Assembly: GCF_027409185.1 (NCBI RefSeq)
Contig: NC_084469.1
Span: 34,400,293-34,464,292, forward strand
Direction of reading: 5' to 3'
Length of the DNA: 64,000 nt
Origin: Cynocephalus volans
Lineage: Eukaryota > Chordata > Mammalia > Dermoptera > Cynocephalidae
Shown here: in pieces, positions 37,131 through 48,967 of the stretch
How the letters are laid out: every line of letters begins with the position of its first letter
How positions within the stretch are numbered: position 1 is the first letter of the stretch
Translations under genes and position numbers: made by a program
The notes under the pieces: model-generated
Databases searched by the model: none
Told to the model about the DNA's origin: nothing
The model's input: only the letters and a program-made list of their open reading frames with translations

Positions 37131-38470
37131 AGCCCCTTGGGAGGAAGAAGAAATGTGGCTACTCTTGAGTATGTGATGCCCGGTGGCCACTTTCCTGCTG
37201 ACCAGGATCTGGTTGCTGCTCACTATACTACGTGTCAGCATAGGCCAGGCAATCCATGAAGCAGTGTGGCTTTGAGATTTGCAGCTGAAAGCCCCTTGGG
37301 AGAGGGAGGAAATGTGTCTATCCTTGAGTATGTGGTACCTGGTGGCCATTTTCCTGCTGACCAGAGTCTGGCTGCTGCTCACTCTATTGCAAGCCAATCA
37401 AGATTTGCAGCAGAAAGCAGCGTTGTGGGAAGCACAGATACTTGTCCCGGAGGATGACGTGCAGCGATGGGTCATCCCTGCTTCTCACACCAGGGAAGAT
37501 GACAAGCCCAGTGGTGAGTTGGGGGAGACTGTGTGTCTCCAGGCATGACCTATTGTGCATCAGAAAATGAAGCATGAGCAGCCTATGGGACGAGGTGGGC
37601 AACCAGTGGGCAACCCACAGGTGACCCAATTCACTCCCTATGTCCCATATACCCAGGTTGAATTAGTTGACTTGGGGAGACAGTTCCAGCAGAAACAGGG
37701 AGAGCCCCAGGCTGCCTGGCCGCTGTGGTTGTGGGACCCAGGGCTGGATAGTGTGATGTGCTCTGGTGAGGAGATGGAAAGTTTGGCCTCCATTACTATA
37801 CACCCGTCCCTGAGGCAGTGGCTACAGAATAGCCACAGATATGCACAAGGGCCGGGTCATCACTCCTTAATGGACTGGGTGAGTGCAGCTGCCCGAACCA
37901 TGTGGGAGAATGCTGGAGAACTGCCCCAAATTGTGAGTAAATGGCAAACATATGCCTAATTGTTTCAAATAATTTGGGAGCTGGGGATGTGGCAGTCCAT
38001 GTTTAATGTGAACACTCATGGCCCGGACGATGAATGTTTTACAGACAGCATGAGGGACATAGTGCTGCAAAATGCCCCATCAACATCCTTTGTGTCACTG
38101 GTGGCCATACTGGCCCCATACGTTGGTCATCCTATACATGAAGTAATGACCATGATGGCCAGTCTGGGTGAAACAGAGAGGAGACAAAAGGAGTCTGAAA
38201 GGTGGCTAAGACCAAACCCCCCAATGCTCAGGAGTTTATCCTGAGGGGGCCAAGCAAGACCAGCTGTAAGCAGATGTGGCTTGACTTGCTTGCAGCAGGG
38301 GTTGATAGCAAGAAAACTGACCAGCAGCCAAATGCAGTCCTGTTTGCCTTGTGGCAGCAATTGTACCCCAAATAGCATTTCACTAAACGTCTGGAAACAG
38401 GTGGCAAGGTACTCCCAGTGGATTTAAAGGATGTTTTGGTTGCTTCCACAGAGGTGGATGAACTGTTCCA
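37131..38470 (+). pseudogene. gag region of provirus 1, broken
   Basis: The frame is open at 37555-37959 (134 codons) and 37960-38244 (94 codons), separated by stops. Recognisable ERVL-type capsid blocks include HPSLRQWLQNS and NVNTHGPDDE. Upstream, a short hydrophobic segment (LVAIFLLTRVWLLLTLLQ) is followed by a heptad-like stretch. The leader holds a 159-bp tandem duplication (units at about 37131 and 37290). It would encode the capsid precursor; it is not functional. Confidence 0.8.
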
Positions 38471-38479
38471 TTCTGATGA

Positions 38480-39178
38480 GGGAGCAGGCCAAGGTACTTG
38501 TCTTTGGGGGGTAGGTGAGGACCGGAAGGCTCATGTTGAACTGGAAATACATTGGACAAGCGTGCAGCATGTTTTGGCACTGGTGGATATGGATGCAGAA
38601 TGTAGCCTGATATATGGCAATCCAGATAAGTTTCTATGGGCCACAGTTCATGTAGATGTCCATGGAGGACATATTATTCAAGTCAAAGCTGTGTCATTGC
38701 CATTGGGCATGGGACAATTGCACCCTTGTGTATATAGTGTATATACATCCCCTATAGCTGAATACATCTTGCGTATGTATGTACTTTATGGTTTGCACCT
38801 GCAAACAACAGTTGGAGAGTTTCAGCTATGGATACAGACAGTAAAGCCTGTGTTATGAGGTTATGCTAAACATGACCCACAGGTGTTACCCAAGCCAAGA
38901 CGTGTGGTTAACGTAAAGCAGTATCACCTACCAGGAGGACATGCAGAGATAAGTGCCACTATATTGGAGTTAGACAAAGTTGGCATTATTCATCTGGCCC
39001 ATAGCCCATTTAATGCTCCAGTATGGCCGGTGAAAAAACTTGATGGTACCTGGAGAATGACTGTGGATTACTGAGAACTAAACAAAGTAGTGCCTCCTTT
39101 TCATGCAGCTGTGCCTTCGGCTCACAACTTGATGGATCAGCTGATGACTCAGCTAAGAACTTATCATTATGTATTGGA
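38480..39178 (+). pseudogene. Protease and start of reverse transcriptase, provirus 1
   Basis: An open frame at 38418-38858 covers an aspartic-protease-like region with ECSLIYGNP, but the active-site triad is changed to DMD. A second frame (38883-39074) enters the reverse transcriptase and ends at a TGA after the VDY motif. The MaLR element interrupts the gene after VLDL (39178). Confidence 0.82.
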
Positions 39179-39183
39179 CCTTG

Positions 39184-41586
39184 TGCATTAGTCCGTTTGT
39201 GTTGCTATAACAGAAATACCTGAGACTGGATAATTTATAAAGAACAGAGGTTTATTTGGCTTACGATTCTGGGACAGCTGCATCTGGAGTGGGCCTCAGG
39301 CTGCTTCTACTCATGGCGGAAAGCAGCAGGCAGCTGGTGGGTACAAGCAGATCACATGTAAGAGGAAGCAAGAGAGAGAGAGGAGGTGCCAAGTTCTTTT
39401 AAACAACCAGTTCTTGTGGGAACTAATAGAGTGAGAACTCACTCACTATCCCTCCTCCCCCAGGGAGAGCATTAATCCATTCATGAGGGATCTGTCCCCA
39501 TGACTCAAACAGCTTGCAGCACTGCCACGATGGGGATCAGATTTCCATGAGTTTTGGCAGGAACAACACATCCAAACTATCATTCCACCCCTGGCCCCCC
39601 AAAACTCATGTTACTCTCACATACAAAATACAATCATTCCATCCCAACAGTCCCAAAAGTCTTAGTTTGTTACAGCACCAACTTAAAAGTCCAAAGTCCA
39701 ATGTCTCATCTGAGACCAAAAGCAAAAGTCCTTCCAGCTATGAACCTGTAAAAATCAAAAACAAATTTATCTACTTCCTAGATACAATGGTGGAACAGAC
39801 ACTGGGTACACATTCCCATTCCAAAAGGAAGGAATAGACCAGAAGAAAGGGGAAACAGGTCCCAAACAAGTCCAAAACCCAGCAGGGCAGATATTAAGTC
39901 TTAAAGCTCCAAAATAATCTTCTTTGACTCCAAGTCCTGTATCCTGGGCACAATGGGGCATCTGGACCCCAAAGCCTCAGGCAGCCTCACTCCCACAGCT
40001 CTGTGAGGTGCAGCCCATAGAGTTGCACTGGTAACTGCAGCTTTTCCAGGCAGGTGATGCATGTTGCCAGTGGCCCTGCAGTTCTGGGATCCTGTTGGTA
40101 GCCCCACTGCCTTGGCTATACTGGACATTTTCCTGGTGGGGGCTCCCTGTGGGGGCTCCAACCCCACATTTCTGCTCAGCATTGCTCTCATAGATGGCCT
40201 CTGCAGCAGCTCTGCCCCTGTGGAAGTTCTGCGCCTGGGCCCCCAGGCTGTTCCATACATCCTCTGAAATCTGGGTGGAGGCTGCCATGCCTCCACCGCT
40301 CTCATGTTGTGCTGCCTGCAGACCTAACACAACATGGATGCCAGCGAGGTTTTGGGTTTCTACTCTCCAGAGCTGCTGCATGAACCACACCTGGGGCTGA
40401 TCCAGCCAGAGCCACTGGGATGCAGGGAGCAGGTTCCTGAGGGCAGCTGCACCCCTGGTCTGTCCTCTGGGACAATTCACCCCTTCTGGATCACAAGGTC
40501 TGTAATGGGTGCAGCACCATTCCAGACTTCTCAAATGCCTTTAGGGCTTCTTTCCCATTGTCCTGGCTATTAGCATCTGACTGTCTCACCACCAAATTAA
40601 TGTCTTTAGCAATCAGTTTAACTGTTTCACCCTTGTATTTTTCTCCTGCTCTCCACTTCTCTACCACATGGCCAGGCTGCAAATTTTCCAAATCTTTACA
40701 CTCTACTTTCCTTTTAAATTCTGGCTTTACATCATGCCTTTGCTGCCATAACTCAGAGTAGGCTGTTAAAAGTAGTGATTCAGCTTCCTTAATACTTTGC
40801 TGCTTAGGAATTTCTTCCACCAGACATTCTGGTTCACAACTCTTAAGTCCCACCTTCCACAAAGCCCAAGGGCATGGACACAGTGCAGCCAAATTCCTTG
40901 CTATGGTGTATCAAGGGTGATCTTTTGTCCAATTCCCGATAAGTTCCTCATTTCAACCTGAGACTTCATCATCTACATAGCCTTTACTGTCCACGTTTCT
41001 ATCAACATTCTGGTCACAACCATTTAACCAAACTCTAAAATATTTCAAACCTTCCCTCATCTTTTTGTCTTCTTCTAAGTCCTCCAAACTCCTGCAACAT
41101 TTGCCTAATACCCAGTTCCAAAGCTGCATCCACATTTTCAGGTATCTATATAGCAACATCCCACTCATTGGTACCAATTTTCTGTATTAGTCCATTTGTG
41201 CTGCTATAACAGAAATACCTGAGACTGGGTAATTTATAAAGAACAGAGGTTTATTTGACTTATGATTCTGGGACAGCTGCATCTGGAACGGGCCTCAGGC
41301 TGTTTCTACTCATGACAAAAAGCAGCAGGCAGCCAGCAGGTACAAGCAGATCACATGAAAAGGGGAAGCAAGAGAGAGAGAGGAGGTGCCAGGGTCTTTT
41401 AAACAACCAGCTCTCGTGGGAACTAATAGAGTGAGAACTCACTCACTATCTCTCCTCCCCAAGGGAGAGCATTAATCCATTCACGAGGGATCCACCCCCA
41501 TGACTCAAACAGCTTGCAGCACTACCACATTGGGGATCAGATTTCCATATGAGTTTCAGTGGGGAAAACACATCCAAACTCTATCA
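39184..41586 (-). mobile_element. MST/THE1-like MaLR element, complete, antisense, inside provirus 1
   Basis: Two LTRs (39184-39582 and 41183-41586, about 400 bp each, roughly 10% different by eye) surround a 1.6-kb interior. Target duplications ccttg occur at 39179-39183 and 41587-41591; removing one restores the reverse-transcriptase frame seen in provirus 2. LTR text such as gcattagtccgtttgtgttg, tgagaactcactcactatc and tccccatgactcaaacagct is diagnostic of the MST/THE1 group, read antisense. The 5' LTR in sense is the right copy, followed by the MaLR start text ttggtacc. A polypurine tract lies next to the left LTR. The interior has a 133-codon minus-strand frame (40892-40491) with no recognised motif. 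Confidence 0.92.
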
Positions 41587-42930
41587 CCTTGCAAATGCTT
41601 TTTTCTCTATTCCAATCACAGCTGATAGCTAAGATTAGTTTGCCTTAACCTGGGAAGGGAGGCAGTGGACCTTTCAAGTATTGCCCCAACGCTATCTCCA
41701 TAGCCCAACCATTTGTCACGGTTTAGTGGCTGAGGACCTAGCCAAGTGGACTAGGCCCAGTACAGTTACAATATTTCATTATACTGATGATGTGTTACTA
41801 ACCTCTGATTCTCTTGCAGATTTAACCCAGGCAGCTCCAATGCTGCTAAGCCATTTGGAACAATGTGGGTGGGCCATGAACACAGCCAAAGTGTGAGGAC
41901 CTGGGCTGTCAGTCAAATTCTTGGGAGTGGTCTGGTCAGGTAAAATGAGAGTCATCCCAGAAGCTATTATAGATAAGATACAGGCATACCCTCCACCGAC
42001 AACAGTAGCTCAGCTACAGACATATTTGGGACTTCTGGGGTACTGGAGAGCTTTCGTACCCCATATGGCCCAAATGGCATACCTGCTGTATTCATTAACA
42101 AAGAAAGGAGCCCCCTGGGATTGGACTGAGGAAGTAGAACTGGCTTACCAGGCTACAAAGAGGGCAATACAGCAAGTACAGGCTTTACAAGTGGCTGATC
42201 CCACTATAAATCTTTTGAATTAGACGTACGTATAACCCAAAAAGGGTTAGGATGGGGTTTGTGGCAAAGACAAGACCGATTCTGAACACCTGTAGGATTC
42301 TGGTCTCAGCTCTGGAAGGGCGCTGAAGTGAGTTATTCTCTAAGAGAGAAACAGTGGCTGTGTATTCTGCCTTGATGGCCACTGAAGCTATCACAGGAAC
42401 TGCCACAGTCCTAGTAAGGATGACATACCCCATACTAGGTTGGCTGCGCACATGGGCAACCACCCATAAAACGGGCATAGGTCAGACTCCCACTCCATCT
42501 AAATGGGGAGCATATATAGAACAAAGAAGCACTGTGTCAAGGAGTTCTCTATCTAAAGAGTTGCAAACTGTGCTAGGACCAGTAGAGGTTGTGGAGGAAA
42601 CTTTGACACAACCATTACCCCTGGAGGTGGAAGCCACACCTTTCCATAAGGGACAGGGACCTATCACAGAGCAAGCTTGGTATACAGATGGCTCCAGCAT
42701 GGGACCCTCAGCATCGTGAATGGCTGTTGCTGTCCAGCTCTTAACCGATACCATGTGGTATGAAAATGTAACAGGGCAAAGCAGTCAACAGGCTGAATTG
42801 AGAGCAGTATGGATGGTGATAAAAAATGAGCCTGGGCCATTAACCATCTGTACTGACAGCTGGGCTGTGTACAAAGGTTTGGCCCTATGGATCTCTACTC
42901 AGAAATATCAACAGTGGATGGAAGGCCACT
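41587..42930 (+). pseudogene. Reverse transcriptase (rest) and RNase H of provirus 1
   Basis: The polymerase box is in FHYTDDVLL (41780), with a T where I is usual. Then LQTYLGLLGYWRAFVPH (42018) marks the thumb and connection. RNase H begins near 42670 with AWYTDGSSM, keeping the Asp of the DGS motif. Stops split the gene at about 41893, 42220, 42282 and 42717. Confidence 0.82.
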
Positions 42931-43990
42931 GACCCATGTGGAGACAACCCATGTGGCAAGAGTTATGGCAATTAGGACATGAGAAGGAAGTAACTCTTTT
43001 CCGTGTCACAGGAAATTCCCTTAGCCAGTCCAGGCAACGATGAAGCCAATGCATTGGCTAAGGTAAGATGGCTGGAGAGATCCCCAACAATTGATGTAGC
43101 CCAGTGGTTACATCAATGAATGCAGCATGCTGGCAGCAAAACTATGTGGATGGCGGCTCAAAGATGGACCCTGCCTATAAAATGGGAAGATGTAGTAAAC
43201 ACTTGTCATGCTTGTCCAGTATGCACTCAAGAGAGTCCACACCCCAGCAGGTGCCGCATACAAATGGGCAAATAACTCAAGGGAGGGTGTCCTTGACTTG
43301 ATGGCAAGTGGACTTTGTCAGACCACTGCCAAGGTCAGAGAATTCCACATACATTTTCACAGCTGTTGATACAGCTACTGGTCTTCTGTTTGTATGGCCT
43401 TGTAAGGCCCCAGAGCAGGTAAGCACTGTGAAGGCACTGAATAGCCTTATGGCCATGTATGGCTGGCCTGTAGTCATAGAGAGTGATAATGGAACCCACT
43501 TTACTGGACATGAGGTACACAATTGGGTTTCCCAGTTGTCCATTCAGTGGAAGTTCCATGTGCCATATCATCCCCAGGCAGTGGGAATGATTGAACAGTA
43601 CAATGGTCTTTTAAAAAAGGAACTAAGGCTATCTGCTCAACCCCCATCCCTGAAGGGGTGGACATGGCGATTATAGCCGACAGTCAGGATTCTAAATGAG
43701 AGACCCCACAAGGGCGGGCCCTCTCCAGTGGAAGCTCTGTCACATAGGGCTGCAGCACCTATACAGCTGCAAGTCACTACTAAAGATAAGCTTTTGAAGC
43801 CAGGACACAGCAAGAATGGAAATATTCTCTTACCAGCCCCATCCTGTTTCCAACAGGGACAGACAGTACAATGGGAATGGCCTTGGAAATTAGAAGCCCC
43901 CCCATATATGCTGGGTAGGCCTAATAGGGCCTTGGGGGAAAGGATTAGAAGACTTGCAAGTTTCACCTGAGTGACAAATACCTGGCCTCC
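42931..43990 (+). pseudogene. Integrase of provirus 1, broken
   Basis: The zinc-binding end is readable (CHACPVC, about 43207), then the core, open at 43308-43676: WQVDF, later SDNGTHFTGHEV with the second Asp, and the Glu in GMIEQYNGLLKKEL. A TGA precedes WQVDF in this copy (43301) but not in provirus 2. Integrase joins viral DNA ends to host DNA. Confidence 0.82.
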
Positions 43991-44562
43991 CTAAGTAAAA
44001 GTAACATGGCCTGGAACAGATAAGTTCTCTATTCCAAAGGGCACATTCGTATTATCATGGCAAATTATAAGTTCCCCTATACTGTTACATGTAGAACCTA
44101 CAGATCCAACAGTGTTAGCAGATAATGTATGGTATCATAAACCAGGTAAGACACCTATTCCTGCAACCATCCTTTCTCAGGATGGCAAACTGGCATGTAT
44201 CCTACCAGAGGGGCGAGAACTCCCCCTATTGGTACCAGTAACCCTATGCCTTTTCTCCCATAGTGTTGTGGCTGCGGGCACCAACATACATTCGTGTGGC
44301 CAATGAGTCGGCTTGCTGAATATGCACTGAACTTCCCATCAGCATGGCTACTGGATTCCCGTGGAATATCACCCCAGTGATGACTACTAACTGGACGTGT
44401 GTGGCTAATAGTTAAAAGGGTAGAACTACGGGACAAGCCTTAAGGCATATTGAAGAGACAATAGGTTATATGAATGTAAGGGTCATTTATCCTCATTAAG
44501 GGAACATCGCGGAATATTCTGAATGTGTAGATTGTATGGTGAGGGACCCTAAAGGGGTGGAT
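43991..44562 (+). other. Provirus 1 3' region and polypurine tract
   Basis: An untitled short frame (44112-44306) with no match I recognise. No env-type transmembrane motif. The polypurine tract aaaggggtggat (44551-44562) directly precedes the 3' LTR. Confidence 0.7.
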
Positions 44563-44937
44563 TGTAGGGAAAATATAGGAAAATAGTCAGGGCCCTTCAG
44601 ATGTTCAGAATCTTGCCAAACATTTGCTGTAAATATCCATGTGTGCCCAGATGTTCCTTGGTTACTATCTAATGTAATGGCATATGGGCACCAGGTGTCC
44701 TGGGTTATGGACCTAAGTGTAAAGGACTAATGGCTCTGATATACGGCACTTCTCAGGAGGCTCCAGGAGGCCACTAGGGCGGCTACTCCTAGCTCTGAAT
44801 AAAGCCTATTAATTTTTCACCCACAGCTTCCAGGATCTTGTCCTATTACCTAGCTCATGGACCTGCATGTGGAGGGTTTGTGACGCAGTCTGTACAACAG
44901 TCTTGAGTGGTCTGTGAGCCCTAGCCCTAGCTTGACA
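44563..44937 (+). repeat. 3' LTR of provirus 1
   Basis: 375 bp, from tgtagggaaaatatagg to ccctagcttgaca. Roughly 10% different from the 5' LTR by eye. Confidence 0.9.
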
Positions 44938-44995
44938 CACAGTCACCCTACTGTGCAGTAGAACACCAGAACTTATTCTTATCTAATTGTAATTT

Positions 44996-45000
44996 TGTAC
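44996..45000. repeat. Target-site duplication of provirus 2, left
   Basis: tgtac, identical to 50785-50789. Confidence 0.8.
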
Positions 45001-45364
45001 TGTGAAGCTAGGGCTTACAGACCCCTCAAGTCTGCTGTATGATTGGGTTACAAACCCTCCACACGCAGGTCTGTGAGCTGGGTAATAGAAAAAAAGGTTC
45101 TGGGAGCCATGGGTATAGAAAAATGAATGGGTTTTATTCAGATCTAGGAGCAACTGTCCTAGTGGCTTCTCTGAGAGTTCTGAGAAGCACTATGGACCAG
45201 AGCTGTTAGTCTTTTATACTTAAGTCCATAACCCTGGACACCTGGGTGCCCACACACAATTTACATTAAGTAGTAACAAGGAACACCCAAGGATATTTAC
45301 AGCAAATGCTCGGCAAGACTCTGAACATCCGAGGGGCCCTGACATTTTTCTATTTTTCCCAACA
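45001..45364 (-). repeat. 3' LTR of provirus 2
   Basis: 364 bp. On the plus strand it runs from tgtgaagctagggc to tttttcccaaca. It is preceded in sense by the tract gaaggggtggat (45365-45376). Confidence 0.9.
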
Positions 45365-45658
45365 ATCCACCCCTTCAGGGTCCCTTGCCGTACAATCTAT
45401 GTGTTCAGAATCTTCCGAGATGTTCCCTTAGCAAGGATAAGTGATCCTTACATTCATACAACCTATCGTCTGTCCAGTATGCCTTAAGGCTTGTCCTTAA
45501 GGTTTGTCCTGTAGTTTTGTTCTTTCAATTATTAGCCACACATGTCCGGTTAGTAGTCATCTTTGGTATGAAGTTCCGTGTATATTCAATAAGCCAACAC
45601 ATTGGTCACACGAACGTATGTCTGTATCCAGTTGACTCTGGTGCCCGCAGCCAGAACA

Positions 45659-46935
45659 CTATGGGCGAAAAGACAGAAGGGTTATTGGTACCAATAGGGG
45701 GAGTTCTCGCCCCTCTGGTAAGATACATGCCAGTTTGCCATCCTGTGAAAGGATGGTTGCAGGAGTAGGTATCTTACCTGGTTTATGATACCATACTTTA
45801 TCTGCTAGTACTGTTGGATCTGTAGGTTCTATATATAACAATATAGGGGAACTCATAATTGGCCATAATGATAATACAAATGTGCCCTTTGGAATAGAGA
45901 GCTTATCTGTTCCAGGCCATGTTACCTTTACTTGAGGAGGCCAAGTACTTGTCACCCAAGGTGAAATTTGCAAGTCTTCTTATAATCCTTTCCCCCAAGG
46001 CCCTATTAGGCCTACCCAGCATATATGGGGGGCTTCTATTTTCCAAGGCCATTCCCATTGTACTGTCTGTCTCTGTTGTAAACAGGTTGGGGGCGGTAAG
46101 AGAATATTTCCATTCTTTACATATCCTGGCTTCAAAAGCTCGTCTCTAGTAGTGACTTGCAGCTGTATAGGTGCTGCAGCCCTATGTGACAGAGCTTCCA
46201 CTGGAGAGGGCCCACCTTTGCGGGGTCTCTCATTTAGAATCCTGACTGTCAGCCATAAGCACCATGTCCACCCCTTCAGGGATGGGGTTTGGGCAGATAG
46301 CCTTAGCCTCTTTTTTAAAAGACCATTGTATCACTCAATCATCTCTGCTGCCTGGGGATGATATGGCATATGTAACTTCCACTGAATAGACAACTGGGAA
46401 GCCCACTTCTGAACCTCATGTCCAGTAAAGTGGGTTCCATTATCACTCTCTATGACTACAGGTCGGCCATACGTGGCTATAAGGCTATTCAGTGCCTTCA
46501 CAGTGTTTACCTGGTCTGGGGCTTTACAAGGCCATGCAAATGAAGACCAGTAGCCGTATCAACAGCAGTGAAGATGTATCTGAAATTCTCTGACCTTGGC
46601 AGTGGTCCAACAAAGTCCACTTGCCATTGAGTCAAGGGCACCCTTCCTCAAGTTATTTGCCCGTCTATATGGGGTACCTGCTGGGGGTGTGGACCCTCTT
46701 GAGCACATACTCGACAAGCATGACAGGCATTTACTACATCTTCCCATTTTATAGGCAAGGCCCATCTTTGAGCCACCATCCCATCCACATGGTTTTGCGG
46801 CCAGTATGCTGCATTTGTCAATGTAACCACTGGGCTACATCAGTAGCCAGGGCTCTCTCCAGCTGTCTTACCTTAGCCAAGGCATCAGCTTCATCATTTC
46901 CTGGACTGGCTAAGGGGAAGTGTCCTGTGACATGA
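45659..46935 (-). pseudogene. Integrase and downstream region of provirus 2
   Basis: The zinc-binding CHACRVC block (about 46715) and core are readable in changing frames, with GHEVQKW and IESDNGTHF around 46450. The most 3' frame (45973-45659) reads LSIPKGTFVLSLW and PATILSQDGKLACILPEGRE. It is also present in provirus 1 and is of unknown role. Confidence 0.75.
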
Positions 46936-47560
46936 AAAAGGGTCACTTCTTTCTCATGCCCCAATTCCCATAACTCTTGCCACATGGCTTGTCCCCACAG
47001 GGGTCGGTGGCCTACCATCCACCATTGATATTTCCAAGTAGAAATCCAAAGGGTTAAACCTTTGTACACAGCCCAGCTGTCAGTACAGTTGGTTAATGGC
47101 CCAGGCTCATTTTTTATCACCATCCATACTGCTCTCAATTCTGCCCATTGACTGCTTTGCCCTGTTCCATTTTCATACCACATGGTATCTGTTAAGCTGT
47201 CCACGATGCTGAAGGTCTCATGCTAGAGCCATCTGTGTACCAAGCTTGTTCTGTGATAAGTCCCCATCCCTCATGGAAAGGTGTAGCCTCCACCTCCATG
47301 GGTAAGGATTGTGTCAAAGTTTCCTCCACAGCATCTACTGGGCCTAGCACAGCTTGCAATTCTTTGGACAGAGGACTCGTTGACACAGTGCTTCTTTGTT
47401 CTATATGTGCTCCCCATTTAGATAGAGTGGGAGTTGGAGCTATGCCTGTTTTAGGGTTGGTTGCCCACGTGGGCAGCCAACCTAGTATGGGATGTGTTGT
47501 CCTTACTAGGACTGTGGCAGTTCCTGTGATAGCTTCAGTGGCCATCAAGGCAGAATACAC
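46818..47560 (-). pseudogene. RNase H region of provirus 2
   Basis: Two overlapping frames (47560-47192 and 47204-46818) contain AWYTDGSSM (RNase H DGS motif) and CTDSWAVYKGL, a further conserved Asp. A frameshift separates them. RNase H degrades the RNA of the RNA-DNA hybrid. Confidence 0.8.
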
Positions 47561-47638
47561 AGCTGCTAGCTGTTTTTCTATTAGAGAATAGCGTACTTCA
47601 GCACTGTTCCAGAGCTGAGACCAGAATCCTACAGGTGT

Positions 47639-48436
47639 TCAGAATCGGTCTTGTCTCTGCCACAAACCCCATCCTAACCCTTCTTGGGTGATATTCACAT
47701 CTAATTCAAAAGGCTTAGTGGGATCAGCCACTTGTAAAGCCTGCACTTGCTGTATTGCCCTTTTTGTAGCCCAATAAGCCTGTTCTGCTTCCTCAGTCCA
47801 ATCCCAGGGGGCTCCTTTCTTTGTTACTGCATACAGTGGGCATGCCATTTGAGCCACATGTGGTACAAAAGCACTCCAATACCCCAGAAGTCCCAAATAT
47901 GTCTGTAGCTGAGCTACAGTTGTGGGTTGAGGGTATGCCTGTATCTTCTCTACAATAGCTTCTGGGATGACCCTTGTCTTACCCGACCAGACCACTCCTA
48001 AGAATTTTACTGACAGCCCAGGTCCTTGTACTTTGGCTGTGTTCATGGCCCACCCACATCGTTCCAAATGGCTTAGCAGCATTGGAGCAGCCTGGGTTAA
48101 ATCTGTAAAAGAATCAGAGTTGAACAACACATCATCAATGTAGTGAAACATTGTAACCGTGCTGGATTTTGTCCACTTGGCTAGGTCCCCAGTCACTAAA
48201 ACATGACAGATGGATGGGCTATGCAGATAACCTTGGGGCAATACTTGAAAGGTCCACTGCCTCCCTTCCCAGGTGAAGGCAAACTGATCTTGGCTATCGG
48301 CCAAGATTGGAATAGAGAAGAAAGCATTTGCAAGGTCCAATACATAATGATAAGTTCCCAGCTGAGTCATCAGCTGATCCATCAAGTTGTGATCCGAAGG
48401 CACAGCTGCATGCAAAGGAGGCATTACTTTGTTTAA
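47639..48436 (-). pseudogene. Reverse transcriptase of provirus 2, bounded by two TGA codons
   Basis: 261 codons are open from the first Met at 48424. The frame is bounded upstream by a TGA at 48439-48437 after VDY and downstream by a TGA at about 47639. The core motifs are present: VLDLANAFFSIP (first Asp), LPQGYLHSP and FHYIDDVLF (YIDD box, about 48138). LGVVWSG and LQTYLGLLGYW follow. It would copy viral RNA into DNA. Both bounding TGA codons are shared with provirus 1. Confidence 0.88.
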
Positions 48437-48439
48437 TTC

Positions 48440-48967
48440 TCAATAGTCTACAGTAATTCTCCAGGTACCATCAGGTTTTTTCACTGGCCATACCAGAGCA
48501 TTAAATGGGCTATGAACTGGATGAATAATGGCAACTTTTCCTAATTCCAATATAGTGGCACCTATCTCTGCATGTCCTCCCGGTGGGTGATACTGCTTTA
48601 CATTAACCACATGTCTTGGCTGGGGTAACACCTGTGGGTCATGTTTAGCATATTCCTGTAACACAGGCTTTATTGTCTGTATTTGTAGCTGAAACTCTCC
48701 AGCTGTTGTTTGCAGGTACAAGCCATAAACTACATCCATACCCAAGATGTACTCAGCTACTGTGATATATATATATATATATATACACACAGTGTACACA
48801 CGAGGGGGCAATCGTCCTGTGCTTAATGGCAGTGACACAGCTTTGACTTCAATAGTATGTCCTCCATATCCATCTATATGAACTGTGGCCCCTGGAAACT
48901 TATCTGGATTGCCATATATTAGGCTACATTCTGCGCCTGTATCTACCAACACCAAAACACCCTGCAC
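48440..48967 (-). pseudogene. Protease and start of reverse transcriptase of provirus 2
   Basis: 175 codons open. The protease active site LVDTGAECSLIYG is intact near the start. An in-frame (TA)n tract at about 48765-48786 puts an IYIYIYI stretch before the VAEYILGMDV motif. The C-terminal part enters the reverse transcriptase (FNALVWPVKKPDGTWR) and stops at a TGA after VDY. Confidence 0.85.
48764..48790. repeat. (TA)n/(CA)n microsatellite in the protease region
   Basis: About eleven TA units followed by CACACA. Provirus 1 has only a short tatatagtgtatatac at the matching place. Confidence 0.9.

Larger units (their letters stand above)
36709..44937 (+). mobile_element. ERVL-like provirus 1, defective, split by a MaLR element
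   Basis: A class III endogenous retrovirus with LTR, primer site, gag, protease, reverse transcriptase, RNase H, integrase, polypurine tract and LTR in order. Without the 2.4-kb MaLR insertion it is about 5.8 kb. No env was recognised, as is usual for ERVL. It is disabled: many stops and frameshifts, the protease active site reads DMD where DTG is expected (about 38587), and the polymerase box reads YTDD (about 41780). The two LTRs differ by roughly 10% by eye. It is of the same family as the inverted provirus at 45001-50784. Confidence 0.92.

Noticed and set aside
40491-40892. A 133-codon gene on the minus strand
   Set aside because: It lies within the MaLR interior between its two LTRs and is a remnant of that element.
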